A stretch of 64,000 bases of DNA from Stemphylium vesicarium (lineage: Eukaryota > Ascomycota > Dothideomycetes > Pleosporales > Pleosporaceae), in assembly GCA_004380135.1 (NCBI GenBank), contig QXCR01000048.1:1-64000 (forward strand), given 5' to 3'. Made by a program: the position numbers and the translations under genes. The notes under the pieces are model-generated. The model had not been told where the DNA came from. It saw only the letters and a program-made list of their open reading frames with translations, and did no database searches. Shown here piece after piece: positions 21,801 to 35,127 of this stretch. Positions within the stretch are counted from its first letter, which is position 1. Each line of letters opens with the position of its first letter.

Positions 21801-24800
21801 TGGAGGCACCAGGGATAGGGATCAAGGGAAAAAGGGTTGCCACCATCAGCAACAAGCAGTGATGGCAGGATCAACCGCCCCAGTGGGAAGAGGCGGGCAG
21901 GCATGCGGGCCGATCCTGTAGTTTGCCTCATTTGCCCTCCATCCCCCTTCTGCCTGCTTCAAACAAGCGCATCACCCGGGATTTCAGCTAGCTAGAGCCT
22001 GGGCAACACTTTGCACTTCCTCTCGTCTCGTCGTAGAAGCCCGTCAAATTTTGATCGGACACGAGCAAAAGTAGCAGAGTATGACGAGATCCTGCCGGAT
22101 GTTGGGTTTGCCGACGGTCCCTCTTCGCAATGTCATGGCAGTGGCTCACGACGCACGCCTCACCCCGGGTCTCCAACTTGCGGGTGTGTGTTCAGTGGAA
22201 GAGGATGCCGATGGGTTAGAGCTAATGGAGGTTACAGGCTTCAGGGCTAAAAAAGGTTGTATTTTGGTATGTAGCATGTTCTGACTGGGAAGAGAACTTG
22301 GTTCTAATTTTGTTGGCGTGCATGCATGGGAAAAAGGGCTCCGCAGCTGCATAACCTGTTGATGATCGCGAGGCAGGCCATGCTGCTCGCTCATCGATTG
22401 TGATGATGAGACCGGGTGACAAACAGTGTCCGCCCCCCCTTCCCTTCCCTTCTCACGTTATCGAGAAATCTGCCTCAGACAGAGTGCGGAGAATACCGTT
22501 AGTCGACGCATCTTTTGATGTTTGTCTCAGCGATGCAGCCGATGCTTCAGCCAGCATTCAAGTAGAGGGGGATTACGACAACTCGCCTGATGGGCATGTC
22601 CTAGTGCCATCTGCTGTGTTCAGCTGACACAAGTCACGAATAACCTGCAGCTTCCAGGGGCAGATATCGGTCTAGTCTTTGATTGAAAGCGTGTGTTCTG
22701 AAGAAACGGTTGGCCCCTCAGCAGTATTGGACGACAACACAATGATGGTGCGCATAGGCCAGGAGTCAGGTTAGCCACATTCGAGATGTATCGTCATCAC
22801 CGGTTGAACCGCACGTCCGAGCAGAGGCAAGGTTCGCCCAAGGCGGGGTTGGTGTCGTGGAATCAATACGGCATCTAACATGTCGCGGAACTGTGGCGCT
22901 GCTGATTGCCCATCCCCGGATCATGGTTTACAGTGTTCTGGCACTTCTGTGGACAGGACATGGACCTTGTGACGATGCTCGTGCTGTGTTCCCGCTAAAA
23001 AACTTAGTCTCAGGTTTTAGATGTGGGCCACAAAGACGTGACTTGTGTGGCTTATCATTTCGCATAACAAACGGCTTTGACCGGTGATAGCCTGATGCGG
23101 AATGTAGGGAGCCGGCACCATCCACCACCGTATCGTTTGCTTCCACGACATCCGCACGGACCAGTCGTTCTTGAACTGCGCCAGTGGAATGTCGGTAATG
23201 GGGTCGCTTTGTCGTACGCGATGATCTCGGAAAGTGGCCGAAAATGTCGCTCAAAGGCTATGTGCATAGCTTACTGCATGGTAGTCGAAGGTGGCCTTCT
23301 GGCGTTCTATCCTAACTGAATGAATCTCGAACAAACAAAGACCTTTGTGATGGAGATTCGGCTGACGTGCATCATTGTCGGAGAATCGCGCCCTCATCGG
23401 TGATGAAGCTTGTGTAACGTGTGGGCCTCACGTCGGTATTTCTTGTATCAACATGAAAATGTTGTTGTTCATGAAAAAATAGGGGCGCCCGCAAGAATAT
23501 CCGCGAAGTCCGATTGGCAAAGCGTCTGGTATTGGTATGGAGATTTTTACGGAAGCCGTCGGCCGCTCCGTACGACGCCAACGCCTCGCTACCAAGCTGG
23601 ACCGATACCACTGAAAGTAAGCGCAGTGTCAGAACAGCTTAGATGCGATCGCGGGTGTTCGGGGGTACCAGGGTGCCGCATCGCCCATCAGGACGTTGTA
23701 GTCTTCGGTGTTGCTCAAGGAATGGTAACCGTGGCATGCTTGCCGTGCGCGTTGTTGCTTCGCTGAACACCACCAGGCACTGCAAGAAAGGGCACGCGAA
23801 CAATCCTAGTAAGGAAGTCGAGTCAAAGTAGGGATGATCTGCTTCTCAGCGACTCGGGTAGCCGTTGGCGTAAGTCGTGCTGGCTCAACAGTCACACTGG
23901 ATCCGTTGTGCGAGTCTTCCAACCGTAAAAGATGGGTCGTTAGCGCACCAAGGCTAGCTGCCGTCCTATAATCGAAGCTCAATATAACCATGTCTTCTGC
24001 GTCGAGTGGTTTGATGGAAATATGCGGAAGGTTTGAGAGCCCACACCAGCAATCCCTGAGTTTGCGCGGACGAGAGACAGTGATGAATCCATGCACGAAT
24101 ACAACTGAGGTGCGCGTGAATTGAGAGCTGCTTCATTACTGAGCGGAGACAGAGTAAGCCGAGCTACGGCAAGCATTGATTGAGTACGCACTCGGTAGAG
24201 GCGATCGAGACAATATTGCTGTAGACTTGGTAGTCAAGCGCGGTAGGGTAATCATTGAAGACTGGCTTGCATCGGTCGATCCAATGGCCAGGAAGCTGGA
24301 TCTCAGTAGCCAGTTCCACCTGCGGGCTATTCGATGATGCTCCAATGATAATGGACCCATTGGTTGTTTGTAGACGCTGTTTTCATTGTTGACAGACACT
24401 TTCGCTGTAGACCGTCGCTTCCCTCAGATCAAACAAGCATGAAGATCGTGCAAGAAGTCTTTGTCGGTCATTTGACCAGAACACCCGGAATAAGCAGTCC
24501 CGGTGTAACAGGCCATACGCAATAGTCAACAGACAGCTGCAGCGACAGCCTGGCGATGATGCAGCCTCCAGCCTCTTTCGAGTCGGCTGAGACAAAGGAG
24601 GGGCTTCTATGACGGTTCCTGGTTTTCCCGAGAATGCATTTGAGGCGGCTGCAGGTCGCCATGAATCTATCGATTATGGCCACTGCTTTGACGCCGGCCA
24701 TGACCGTCACGGGACAGGCGGGAGGCTGCAGCTTGTTGTGCTTCGATAGTAGACGCCCTGCAGGGCAGTCGAGAGATTGGTGACCTCAAACCGCACTGCA

Positions 24801-27800
24801 AGTGTTCTTCACCCAGCGGCGATCTCCTGAGCCTGCTCAGCCACCATCTCCATCTACACTTCAACGGCTGTCGTGCCAGGGTGCAGTGAGATGCTATGGC
24901 AAGTGCCGAAATCGCTGGTAAGCGGGCACAAAGTGCGGTGAGGCGGCCGGAAACTAAGCAACAGCCCTGCTTCTGCATCTCCTATCGGAGGGCGCGTCAG
25001 ATGATGGTCCAGGCATGGAAGTCGAGGAGTGCGCCTGGGTCAGTCTCATATTAGCTCCTGCGGCAAGCCTGGCGGCCTCGCTCACTCAAAGAGACTCATG
25101 GCGAGTTGACGATTGGATCAGCGTTGACATGAGCTATTCACTTGGAGGCCAAGAGTGCAATGCGAGGAAGTGAGAGCTCATGGCGCGTCAGCCCCCAGGC
25201 GCTCGGTGATGAGCCGCAACGTGCGAGACACATGAGGGCGACGAGGCCTGGGAAGTGAGATGTCACCCTGCACGCGCGGATCGCCCACAATGCCAGCAAA
25301 GAGATTACTTTGACGACGCTCTCATGATGGAGCAGCCGGACATGGTGTTGGGGAGGATTTGGGAAGGCTTGCGGGCGCCAGCTGCACGGCGGAAATAGCC
25401 GCCAAGACGCGCTAGGGCTCAGAGCGGCAAGGCGCGGGTACAGGTAGGGGAAGACCAGCCGCGGGAAGCTGCACGTCACCGGGCGGTCCTTTCCCAATTC
25501 CTTGCAACGCCGCACCCATCCCTCCTTCCTCGGTAGGCGATGGATCCTGTATCGCGCCTGCCTCTCCCTCTCTCATCTCCAAGGCGCAAGGAAGCTGCCG
25601 CGGAGGCCGACTACGCCCCCATTGCCTTCCGCCTTCCTCACCGTTCGCCCCCTCCCCCTTCCCGCTGACATGCTAGCCTCGATATGCCGTTCGCCGTGGC
25701 CATATCGTCGCTTGATGAGCAGCCGCTGACAATATGCGACGTGCTGCATAGGCCTTTGTTAATGACTGGCTATGCCCGCTTTCGGAGTATTGCGCAGTCA
25801 TCCACTGTGTCGGGTCGGGGCGTGTGCTGGGGGGAGATGGAAGCCCGGATCATGGCGCTGCGAGTGCTCTAACCCAAACGTCGATGCGATGCAACACCTG
25901 GGCAGCGCTCGCTGGCCGTGGCGCCTGTGTGTGGATGCTTTCCCTCATTGACCTCAGTCACCTCAAACCGCCCCCTCGAGGCCAAGTAGTGTCGTCGCGC
26001 TCTTCTCTGTGACAGGTAACGGCCTTGCCCCTAATTCCCCTCTTGTTCGCCGGTACCTCCTTCACCTCCCACCCGCGGGACGACCTGTCGTCTGCCAGCG
26101 GCTACCGGCCCGTGGCGCTCTTAGCTACGCCTGGTCTTGGCCCACCCGCCATCTGCTGCTGACTGGACGCCGCCCGTGACGAATGATCCAATCCAGCGTG
26201 GCCGTGGCAAGAGCAAACTCTGATCATCTGTTCGCTTCATGGGTTATTCTGGGCGGCTGATCGAGATGAAACATCGACGACCCAGCAGTCCGGTCATTAT
26301 CCTGCCGTGTCGAGTCGGGCCCCCAAATCGACAGTGGTGTCGTGGTCAATGTTCCTGCATCGCTGCACGGGACTGTGATGCTTCTGCCGGCCGAGCCAAT
26401 CGATGTGCCGTGAGGCTGCGGGCCAGAGAGAGCAAAGCCTGCCTCTCGATGCAAGGAATGTTAAGCTCAGCATGCATCAGAATCTATTCGAGCGCTGTGA
26501 GTCTGGGCACCAGGGTAAATCATCCTTCCCTGACTTCGGAGATATATAGACGCTGCTTTGGGAAAGGCTCGTTGCTGCAGCTTGCCAATGCTACCGTGGT
26601 GCTAGAAAACGGTCATGGCCTGAGCAATACGGATCATTTGCTTTGGGGCTGAATCTTGATCCAGCATGCCTATCATGCCTCGAGGCTATACTCACTTGGT
26701 AGGCACTTCTCCTTTGAGCCAACAGATCCGTTATGCCCCCCTCTAGTCTGCTTCTACTCCCTATTGAGCTGTAGCGCTGCCTACCTGTCAAGTGTACTTC
26801 TACTGCCCACTTTCTGTATGCTTGCTCTCATTCGACAGCTATTCGTATCCTTGACCTTTCCCACATCATCCATCGCCCGTCATCAGTCACTTCCCTGGAC
26901 CCACTATTTCCAGCAGTCTTCCTCAGGTCATCATCTTGAGACCGGAAGCCGGTAGACTACCAGCCTCATAGATCACGGGGGTATTGACCCTGGTCAGCTT
27001 GTGCAACCGCCTGGGAGCAAGAGATCAAATTCCAGTAGAGAGCACGGAGCATATATGCTTCGGCCCCTTCATCATACCAACTCTACGGATCCAGAGCCAG
27101 GCTCACGTCCGCTACAACACGACCACGGTACTGCCCTTGTTTGACCTCAGCCTATTCCACCTCCCCCCTCCCCGGTACAAGCAGCGGAGTGTATCTGTCA
27201 ACCCCCAGCGCGGACCCGGTGGTGCACGTAGATCGCTCAGTATCCGACGACAAGTCAGCACCCTCGCTGGAGCAGCCACGGTTGAGTATCAATCGGCGCC
27301 ACATTGTTACTTTTGGAAGACTGCAGCACAACCCTGTAAGATGCACCTTGATTGCGACATAAGCCTTGATTCGATATTGCGAGACTGACAGATGGCAGCA
27401 TAGCGACGTCAGTGACACACCCTCACCGCTTGCGTCGCAGCCAGAAACCCCAGGCAAGCACCGACCGACGGGACCAGTATCCGTACCTGTCTGTGCTCTG
27501 GATTCGAGATTCCAGATCTCTGGAGAGCGCGGGAAGAAGCAAAGTGCAGTAGTGGGCCTTTACTCCGCGTAGACGAACCGTTTTATTCCCAGGGTTTAAG
27601 GTGTCGCGCCGCCGCTGTGGGTGACATCAAAACACGCACACTGCATCGCACCTTCTTCAACACCAAAATTGTTAGTCCACCTTTTCCTGCCACTACCGTC
27701 ATAACAATCTGATTAACAAAGACTCAGCCTTGCGATCGATACGAGCGCTGCAGCATCGGTGTGGTAGACGACAAGCGCGCACACACACGACTAATCCGGA

Positions 27801-28324
27801 TTGTTGGATAAACTGGGCATTGCAGTGTCTGCTGGTAACTGCCGCACCCTTCTCAGGCCGGCCGAGCATCAGCTTTGACGGAGCCCAGCCCCCCCAGCGC
27901 AGCGCAGCGGCAGCTAATCGAGGATCCCGCCCTTGTGCCGGCTAAACCCCCCCAGATTGCCTGAAGCGAACCAACAGCGGCTCTAGACGAGCTCGACCGT
28001 CTTCACCACCATCCCGTTTCAGCAACCCTCTCGCAGTCGCCCCGGCGCTCCGAAGCCTACCATCAGAACCGCCACGCGAGCCACTGACTCGCTTGGCCGC
28101 CCCACGTCTTCGCGAGCAACAGTGTGAGGCAGTTCGGCGGCAGCAGAAATCTGTCAGCAGCAGCGAATCCTTTCGCCACTGCCGGCGCCATTGAGCTCGT
28201 CCCAGACTGTCGGGTTCGGTCAGAGTGCGGCGCGAGACTCAGTCGCTCGTCAGGGTCGTAGCCTCCTTCGAGGCTCTGCATCGGATTACAGCAAAGCGGC
28301 GGTGCATCGACTGCTACTGCAATC

Positions 28325-31176
28325 ATGAATTCAGGTAAGTCTTATCCAGAAACATTCACACTTCATGTCCTGCAAAGAATACGCACATCCCCAACCCAAT
28401 CTACCCCCAAAGTTGTTTCGCTTCATGCGCTGCACAATCCAACCACATTCTGGCGCCCTTCTCCGCAGTCTTTCCAGACCCAACATTCCTCCCGCATCCA
28501 CTCTTATATTGCACCACAAGGCGGCTAGTGCATTTGCGCTCCTCCCCTCCCCCACCCCACCTCGTTTTCCTGCCACTTGCTGCGGGCCCGCTATTTTTCC
28601 TGTTCCTGTAGTGCACTTTGCACGCTCCCTCTCCCACCCGATCGCGGTGCCGCTTGTGCAACCACGACCCACGCGCATCTCCCCCTACGCTCCATCGCGC
28701 ATCTGTGCACGTTGTCCGTTGTTGTAACACGTCTTGTTCAACAGCACACTGTCTGGCCGGGATCGATTGGCTGACGTGCAGGATAAGCAGTGCTGCAACC
28801 ATCGCTGCCTCTGGCATCGGATCACTCCTTCACTTCCGACCAAGGATGCTTAGATGATATTGGTGCGCATGCACATCACAACTCGTTTGCAAGTGTACCC
28901 GATCAGCTAAGGCGTGACGGGGTCCCAGCACACTCAGCGACCGGTATCCATCAGGGCTCCATTACAGGCCGCTACGGTACACATCGTCCCGACAGTGCGT
29001 AAGTATATCATCTCATTGGCTCCGCCCTTCCCGGTCTGGCATGGCAGGCTCCGTGGTGTTGCCTAGCCCTGTGGCCCCCAGTCTGCGTCCCTCGACGCCT
29101 CTCTCGCCTGATGCAGCCCAAGCCTAGCCTCCCCCTACGCCGAAACAAACACGTCGTCAATGTCCTTCATCATACTCGTCGTCGCACACGTACCAGATGC
29201 ATGGCGTACTTGGTCTTCCCAACAGGCTGGTCTGTCACATTGATCACACGACAAGCCTAGCGGTAATGCCGTACCGCCCCTGGTCTGGCTGACGACTTAT
29301 ACCGTGCCACCCTACCTCTTGGTTACACATCATTGTCGTTGGCATCACTCTGGCCGAGTGGTTCCTTTTGCGAATTTGACTGACTCGTGTCTTTAGCTAT
29401 CAGAGCGGTGCAGCTCTCTCTGATTCAGGGTCTGGGTCAATCTCCACTTCGCCCAGCTCAAACGCCTCGTCTGCACTGGCCTACTCATCATACACAACAT
29501 ATCCGCCGGCGGGAAACTCTACCTACAGCAACCACTACCCGATTTCCAACACCTACTTCAACTCTGTTTGCGGGTACGGCAGCATGTCCTCGACTCGACG
29601 ACTGTAAGTATCCAGTGTGGCGCGCTCGTGCGTGTAGAACCCGACGAGTATGCATGACAGCTGACAGCTACACGGTAGAAATGATGCATCGTCGTCGGCA
29701 ATGTTACCTCCGGCAAGATCACCAGGGCTAGGCCACTCGGTGTCACCATCCATGGGTGCATCGACTAGGGACAACTACACGACGGGAACGCCTGGCATGC
29801 ATAGATATCCACACACCCTATCCCCCCGATCTGACATTTCCCGGTACAATACCCAGCCTGATACCCCCAGGAGTGTGCTTCCGACAACGATGCCGTTGAC
29901 ATACAACAGCACCTATCATGCTGGCACCTACGGACCTCCCACCGGCTCACCAGAAACGCCACCCTTCAATGCACAAGAGAATTGGGGCACCATTCTCTGT
30001 GAAGGATCACCGGTAACGCCCACAATCGATGCCAAGATCGAGAAGGGCTTCTTCTACTCGGCTGATCGGGTCTGGACTTGCTATCGCCGAAATTACTTCG
30101 CCGTTAATGTATCGTTCCAACTCGCTCCATGGACCCCCAACGCACGTCTTTATCTGGACCAGAACAACGGTAAACAGCAGGAGCAGATACAGTCCATGGC
30201 AGTCTCGCTTGCTGCTGCTGTGGATGGAGCATCGGGGAAGACCATCGAGCTCATACAACACACGCCCAAGCGTGACAAAGGCCCGCAATTGCCCATGAAG
30301 AAAGAGCTATTGGCGCCAACACCGCCTGGCAAAAGCCACGAGCACGGTGGATACGGACTCAACAGTTTCCACCAGTCCTCAACAGTTGCGGGGCCTCAGC
30401 TCCCGTTGCAGAGCGACAATGACTCCTCGCAGCAATATTCTCCAACGAGCCACGCGAATAGTAACTACCAGCACTCGTTTGAGCGCATTCAGTTCAAGTC
30501 TGCAACTGCCAACAACGGCAAGCGTCGCGCACAGCAGCAATATTACCACCTGATTGTTGAGCTATGGGCAAATGTACAAAGCCAGCGCGACGAGAGCCCT
30601 CGTTGGGTCAAGGTTGCTGCCCGCTTGTCCCACCCAGTCGTCGTTCGTGGAAGATCTCCAAGCCACTACCAGAACGAAGGGCCTCACAATGCTAGCACAT
30701 CAAGGGGTGCACCTGGCTCGGGCCTGGGTGGCGGCGGCCATCATGGGCTAGGCTCAAATGGAAGAACATCGTACAGCTACAGCAACACCATGTCAGGTAG
30801 CGGTGCGACAGGCATGGGTGGAAGTATGTATCGTGGCAACACCTATTCGCTGGATCCGAGTCCTATTGGCAGTCATTCGGTCAGCTCAGCAAGCTCTCTA
30901 AGTGGAGGGCCTGTCGAGGGTATTGTTGGTGACCAACAACACATGGTCGACGACGATGACACGAAGATGATGGATGCTCCACAGGAATACTCGTACTTTC
31001 CGACACCCATCTACGAGGGCATTCCCGCCAAACTCGAAAGTACTCTGCCTTTACCAGAGCGCAGGGTAAAAGATGAATACCCAATCAACGGCTGGCAAGT
31101 CGGGGGCTGCGGCAAATTCCAAGGCATGGGAAGCAGTCGCGGATTCTACCCGGATGTCCAAGCCCATACCTACTGA
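28325..31176 (+). CDS. vib-1: NDT80/PhoG-domain transcription factor (VIB-1/XprG-like)
   Basis: Four exons: 28325-28334 (ATG plus seven bases), 28791-28998, 29397-29603, 29679-31176; 640 aa, all junctions in frame. The DNA-binding domain (about residues 257-475) starts EGSPVTPTIDAKIEKGFFYS, continues DRVWTCYRRNYFAVNVSF, and ends YYHLIVELWANVQ with WVKVAARLSHPVVVRGRSPS; these are the p53-like NDT80/PhoG signatures. In Neurospora and Aspergillus the orthologues control heterokaryon incompatibility, extracellular protease production and the response to starvation. Flanking regions are Ser/Gly/Tyr-rich. Introns 1 (456 nt) and 2 (398 nt) are unusually long for this genome. The first exon is tiny; it is accepted because MNS-VLQPSLPLASD reads through cleanly and the donor is perfect GTAAGT. 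Confidence 0.88.
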
Positions 31177-32735
31177 GACGCCTCGAGGGATACTCGTCAC
31201 GAGTTGTGTTTACTTTGTTTACCAACTCCACAAGGCTCTGGGCTTTCCTCACAACAGAACAAAATCCGGCGAGCTAGTTTTCCTGCTACCAAACGAACAA
31301 GCCTCAATCATGAACGAATCTTCTGAAAGATTAATTACGCCACCCTTCTCGGCTCCGCGGCGGTTTTGTTGTTGTTACTGTACGTCGATCGCTTGCCAAC
31401 ACGACCATGACCAAGGCCCCCGCACTTTCACTACATCCCGAACGAACGATGCACTGACCGAGATTATGCACATCACCATGGGGCAACAAAGCAAGGGTCA
31501 TGCGAAGTGGTGCACTACACGGCGCATAAAAGGGCTATATCGCATACCCCCAAGCACGACGGGTGCGGTGAAACGCTTAGCGTGTTACTGCATCTGGAAT
31601 AGGTATCCTCAACCCGTTCTCGTGGCACCGTAGCTGGTCGTGCATCCCTCGTGCCGCTGCGATGCGAGTGGTTGGCTCGCCTTTCTTTGTCCAACACCCC
31701 GTCTTCCTTTCTCACACAGTATACTTAATCCTGCACTTTCTAGCGTCTCATTCAGTCATGACTTGTATGACCTGAATGAAGTATGATTTTGTTCTTTTTC
31801 TCTTTTTGCCCTTTTTCAGTATTGTCTGGAGCCTTTGAATTCTCACGGATGTTTTCAAGTATCAAGAGTTGTGCAATTGGTGTTAGGAGATGGGCATGTG
31901 CATCATGCATGGCGCCTGTGGGTTAAAAGGATCTGGTCTTACCCCTCTTCACGCTGCCGCTACTTGTTACGCATCGCCATATACCCTTCGGTATCTGTCG
32001 TTGAATGCTTAGTAGCGACGGCAAGTCATGTTTGTATGAGTAATGGGCCACGACTACGGGTGTCCTTCAAGGCTGCGGATCTTCGGTGATGAGCGGCACG
32101 CACATTGCGTACCACGTCGGCGAGGTTGTGTGGAAACTTGGGCAGTTGCGACGGAATGGGAATTTGGCGACATACGAGAAGGCTAGGAATGGTGGCCCAT
32201 TGTCTATTGTATGATTATGTAGTGCCCTAAAAGCGTATGATAGTTGGCGAATGCAGGTGGCCCTTCTTGTTTATCGCTGAGTGCATATTGGTTCTTTGTG
32301 ACGTACCGCGAGTCAGGGTGCTATCATAGGGCGCGAGCCTTGGCGTGCATCTCCGGCATGCGAGTCGGAATAGTTGTTCTAGACGTTCTAGACTCGATTT
32401 AAAGCCATAGTATAAGACTTGATCGCCGAAAAAGGGTCGCTCTACTATGAAGACAAAGGAAAAAGCAAGAAACGTGAGGTTCTTGTAGGCTCGCGCCGGC
32501 CGGCTAGCGTGGGATCTTTCCGTCTTCCCCGCGGTGCTCGCGCCGCTCAGCGATCGACGGCCAAAACTTTGAATCAACTGCGCGAATGTCACGTCATCGC
32601 TAACTTGCACGCGTTTCCGTCTCCCTGCACCAAACAAATCGCCGACCACGCGACTCGGCCTCAGACGTCCCTACATCGACGACTGCATACCCGGTACCCT
32701 CTGAACGCTCTTCTAACCGTATCTGAGCAACCACA
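31177..32735. other. Intergenic region
   Basis: 1.56 kb. It includes the 3' end of the NDT80/PhoG gene and the promoter of the SRP receptor gene. A minus-strand frame (32227-32649) lacks an ATG near its start and resembles nothing. A direct repeat of GTTCTAGAC lies at 32376-32393. Confidence 0.45.
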
Positions 32736-33719
32736 ATGGCTTGGTACGATCAGGACAGCTGGCTGACAGCGGCCTTCTCGCCAAACCTCACGACCATCCT
32801 CGTCACTTTCCTTGTCGCACTGGGACTTCCAATCCTGCTGCACACTATCTTGTACAAGAAAGCAGCCGCAGCCGCTCAACTGCCCACATTTCTGTTGGTG
32901 GGACCTAGTGGAAGCGGCAAGACGGCTTTCGCAACTCTGGTATGGAGTCTCCCTGTGTCTTGATGGCTGCGATGTTTTTTCCCGTACCAGCATTTCTCCG
33001 CACATGTATGAGCCACATGGCTAACAACTACCAAGGCCGAGCGAAACGCCTCTACCCAAACCCACACCTCGACTACGCCCCTGACCGTCTCCGCTCTCCT
33101 CCCTAGCCCACACGTGCCCGCGTCCTCGCACTACCGCTCTCCCGGCGACCCAGCCTTCGAGCGCTCGCGTAACTTCCACCTAATTGACACGCCCGGCCAC
33201 GGAAAGCTCCGCCACCATGCCAACGAGCAGCTCGCCGACCCGAAGAACATCCGCGCCATAATCTTCCTCGTCGACGCCGCCCAGCTGGGCGACGAAGCTG
33301 GCCTGAACGAAGCAGCAGAATACCTTCACGACATCCTGCTTTCACTCCAGAAGCGCTACACCAACGCGACCACGAGCAAAGGCCCCAAGGAAATCCCCGT
33401 GCTTGTCGCAGCTAACAAGATGGATCTGTTCACCGCTCTACCCGCCCACCTGGTCAAGAACTCGCTCGAGAAGACAATCACCGAGGTCAGGAATAACAGG
33501 GCCAAGGCAATCAGGGATGGTGGCGCTGCGCTGAGTGGGGGCGAGGACGAAGTGGATGAGGAAAAGGAGTGGCTTGGTGAGGGCGGAGAGGGTGCTTTTA
33601 CTTTCGAACAGATGAGTGAGAGCAGGACGAGTGTGGATGTGATTGGTGGTAATGTCATTGGTGGAAAGGAGGGTGCTGATGTTGAGGGCTGGTGGAAGTG
33701 GATTGCTGAGCAGCTCTAG
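32736..33719 (+). CDS. srp102: Signal recognition particle receptor subunit beta
   Basis: Two exons, 32736-32939 and 33036-33719 (phase-0, 96-nt intron); 295 aa. An N-terminal membrane helix (about residues 18-40, ILVTFLVALGLPILLHTILY) anchors the protein in the ER membrane. The G1 loop GPSGSGKT (56-63) precedes the intron, G3 is DTPGH (119-123) and G4 is NKMD (195-198), so the GTPase domain is complete. The C-terminus ends WWKWIAEQL as in fungal homologues. The subunit anchors the SRP receptor alpha chain and regulates handover of ribosomes to the translocon. A Gly/Glu-rich insert lies at about 245-265. Confidence 0.95.
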
Positions 33720-34300
33720 ATGAGATAAGTTTAGATGGGGGAATTTTTCTGGGGCGTTGGATGCATGTATAGTACCCCGATACCCGTTTAGCATTTAATC
33801 ATGTACTAGTGAGTTATTCTTCTTCTACGAAAAAATTAGACTAACGTGTATAGATTATGAAGCTTTGTCTTCATACCCTTTCTTCTGTCGATGACTGCGA
33901 AATGTGCTACAGCCACACGCGACAATACATAATGGGCTATTTGGCACTTCGACTGCTTGCAAGACACAACGAGTCTGTCCCTGGCTTTGCATCCATCACG
34001 AATCTTTCTCGCAAATAAGTCGCAGCTTCCTCGTGCGGACCTGACCTTCACCCACAGCTTGTCAACAACCACGTGTGCTAAAGCAAGCAGCATGTGAGCG
34101 ATGAAAAACCCTGATGGACATGTGCGCGCGCGATAGGACATCAGGACCGCAGCAAGCAAAATGGAGATATGCCGATAGTGTAAAAGACAGTGAACACAGC
34201 GTGTTGAGACCTGAAAACATCCAGCACACTTTGCTTATCCCATCTCCTTCCCCCCTACTTCCAAGCCTGAAAGAAAAAAGAGAAAAAAACTACTTGCAGA
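33720..34300. other. Intergenic region
   Basis: 581 bases with an AT-rich 3' end after the SRP receptor gene and a pyrimidine-rich, then A-rich stretch before 34301. No gene is supported. Confidence 0.4.
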
Positions 34301-35127
34301 ATGGCTACAGGCGCTAGACGAAACAAGAGTTGGAGACTACGGCAGACGGCGGCCCCTTCGTCTGCTCCTTCTGTTGGAAGCTCCCGGGCTCCTTCTTTCG
34401 ATATTTCTACCGGTGCTAGTGCGCTTACGGTCGCTGCTGCTGCTGCTGCTTCTACGAATCCGACTACCACTCCTAAGAGCGAGGCTGATGTGGGAGTGAG
34501 GGAGGATAGTGCTAGGGTAGAGCAACGGGTTGTGGGGTTTATTGGTCAAGTGGGGTCAACGCCCGTTTCACCACCTGAGTTCAAGAAAACCACCGAGATA
34601 TCGAAGCAGATTTTTAAGACGGCAATCGGCCAAGTGACTTACGGCATTCAAAAGGCTCTCAATTTCTTCGTTGCAAAGTTGCTCGTGGAGAACTAAACTG
34701 GTGCTGGTGAGGATACATGGGAGCCCGTCAAAAGTAGTCAGCTTCGGAAGCTTGCCGTCGATTAATGGCTTAGACAGGATCCTGCGGACGCTATCAAACA
34801 TCTGACATCGGTCGACGCACGTTGACTGGGTACCGCCTACGTCATTGCACGATTTCAGAATTCGGACCACCATGAGAACATCAGGGAAAAGCTGCGAGGC
34901 ACGTTCCCGGCTGTCGTGGGGGTCACCAAGAAAAACAAGAAGAATGCTGTCATTGTTGATCGGGCAATTCGATGCACTGTTGAAGCTGAACTAGTTTCTG
35001 CTTCCTGGGAGACATCCTTGAAGGCCAATCTGCATCACCTACCTGGCGGAGCGGTATATTTCACTGACTTCTCAGACATGCAAAAATCCCAAGGGCCATC
35101 GATCCGCTACTTCCTAGGTGCGCACGA
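34301..35127 (+). pseudogene. Interrupted open frame preceding the Argonaute-like remnant
   Basis: A frame starting with ATG at 34301 (MATGARRNKSWRLRQ) runs 131 codons to TAA at 34694-34696. The same frame continues with protein-like text through TAA (34763-34765) and TGA (34823-34825), after which it is open to 35422. The text includes EDTWEPVKSSQLRKLAVD, SVDAR, LGTAYVIARFQNSDHHENIR and NAVIVDRAIRCTVEAELVSA. The continuity of amino-acid character across three stops suggests one decayed coding region. I do not recognise it; it could be the N-terminal part of the adjacent Argonaute-like gene or a separate gene. Undetected introns could remove some stops, but no good donor/acceptor pairs flank them. 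Confidence 0.4.

Larger units (their letters stand above)
19669..28324. other. 8.6 kb gene-free region with microsatellites upstream of NDT80/PhoG gene
   Basis: No open frame here exceeds about 160 codons, and none has recognisable domains, codon pattern or splice-linked partners. Present are: a CT dinucleotide run (about 20768-20789), a CAG-rich run (20945-20969), a CACTCT run (about 21524-21552), and a G-rich run (about 21776-21800). The part nearest 28325 must contain the promoter and a leader of the downstream regulator. Base composition is ordinary, so it is not an AT-rich RIP-type block. Confidence 0.5.

Noticed and set aside
32376..32393. Direct repeat GTTCTAGACGTTCTAGAC
   Set aside because: Only two 9-base copies; not enough to claim a regulatory site.
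32227..32649. 140-codon minus-strand frame upstream of the SRP receptor gene
   Set aside because: No ATG near its start, no family resemblance, and it covers the likely promoter.
34694..34825. RIP (C-to-T) as the cause of the stop codons here and in the STAND-Ras locus
   Set aside because: Every stop codon can arise from CAA, CAG or CGA by a C-to-T change, so the observed stops cannot distinguish RIP from random mutation; base composition is not AT-rich.
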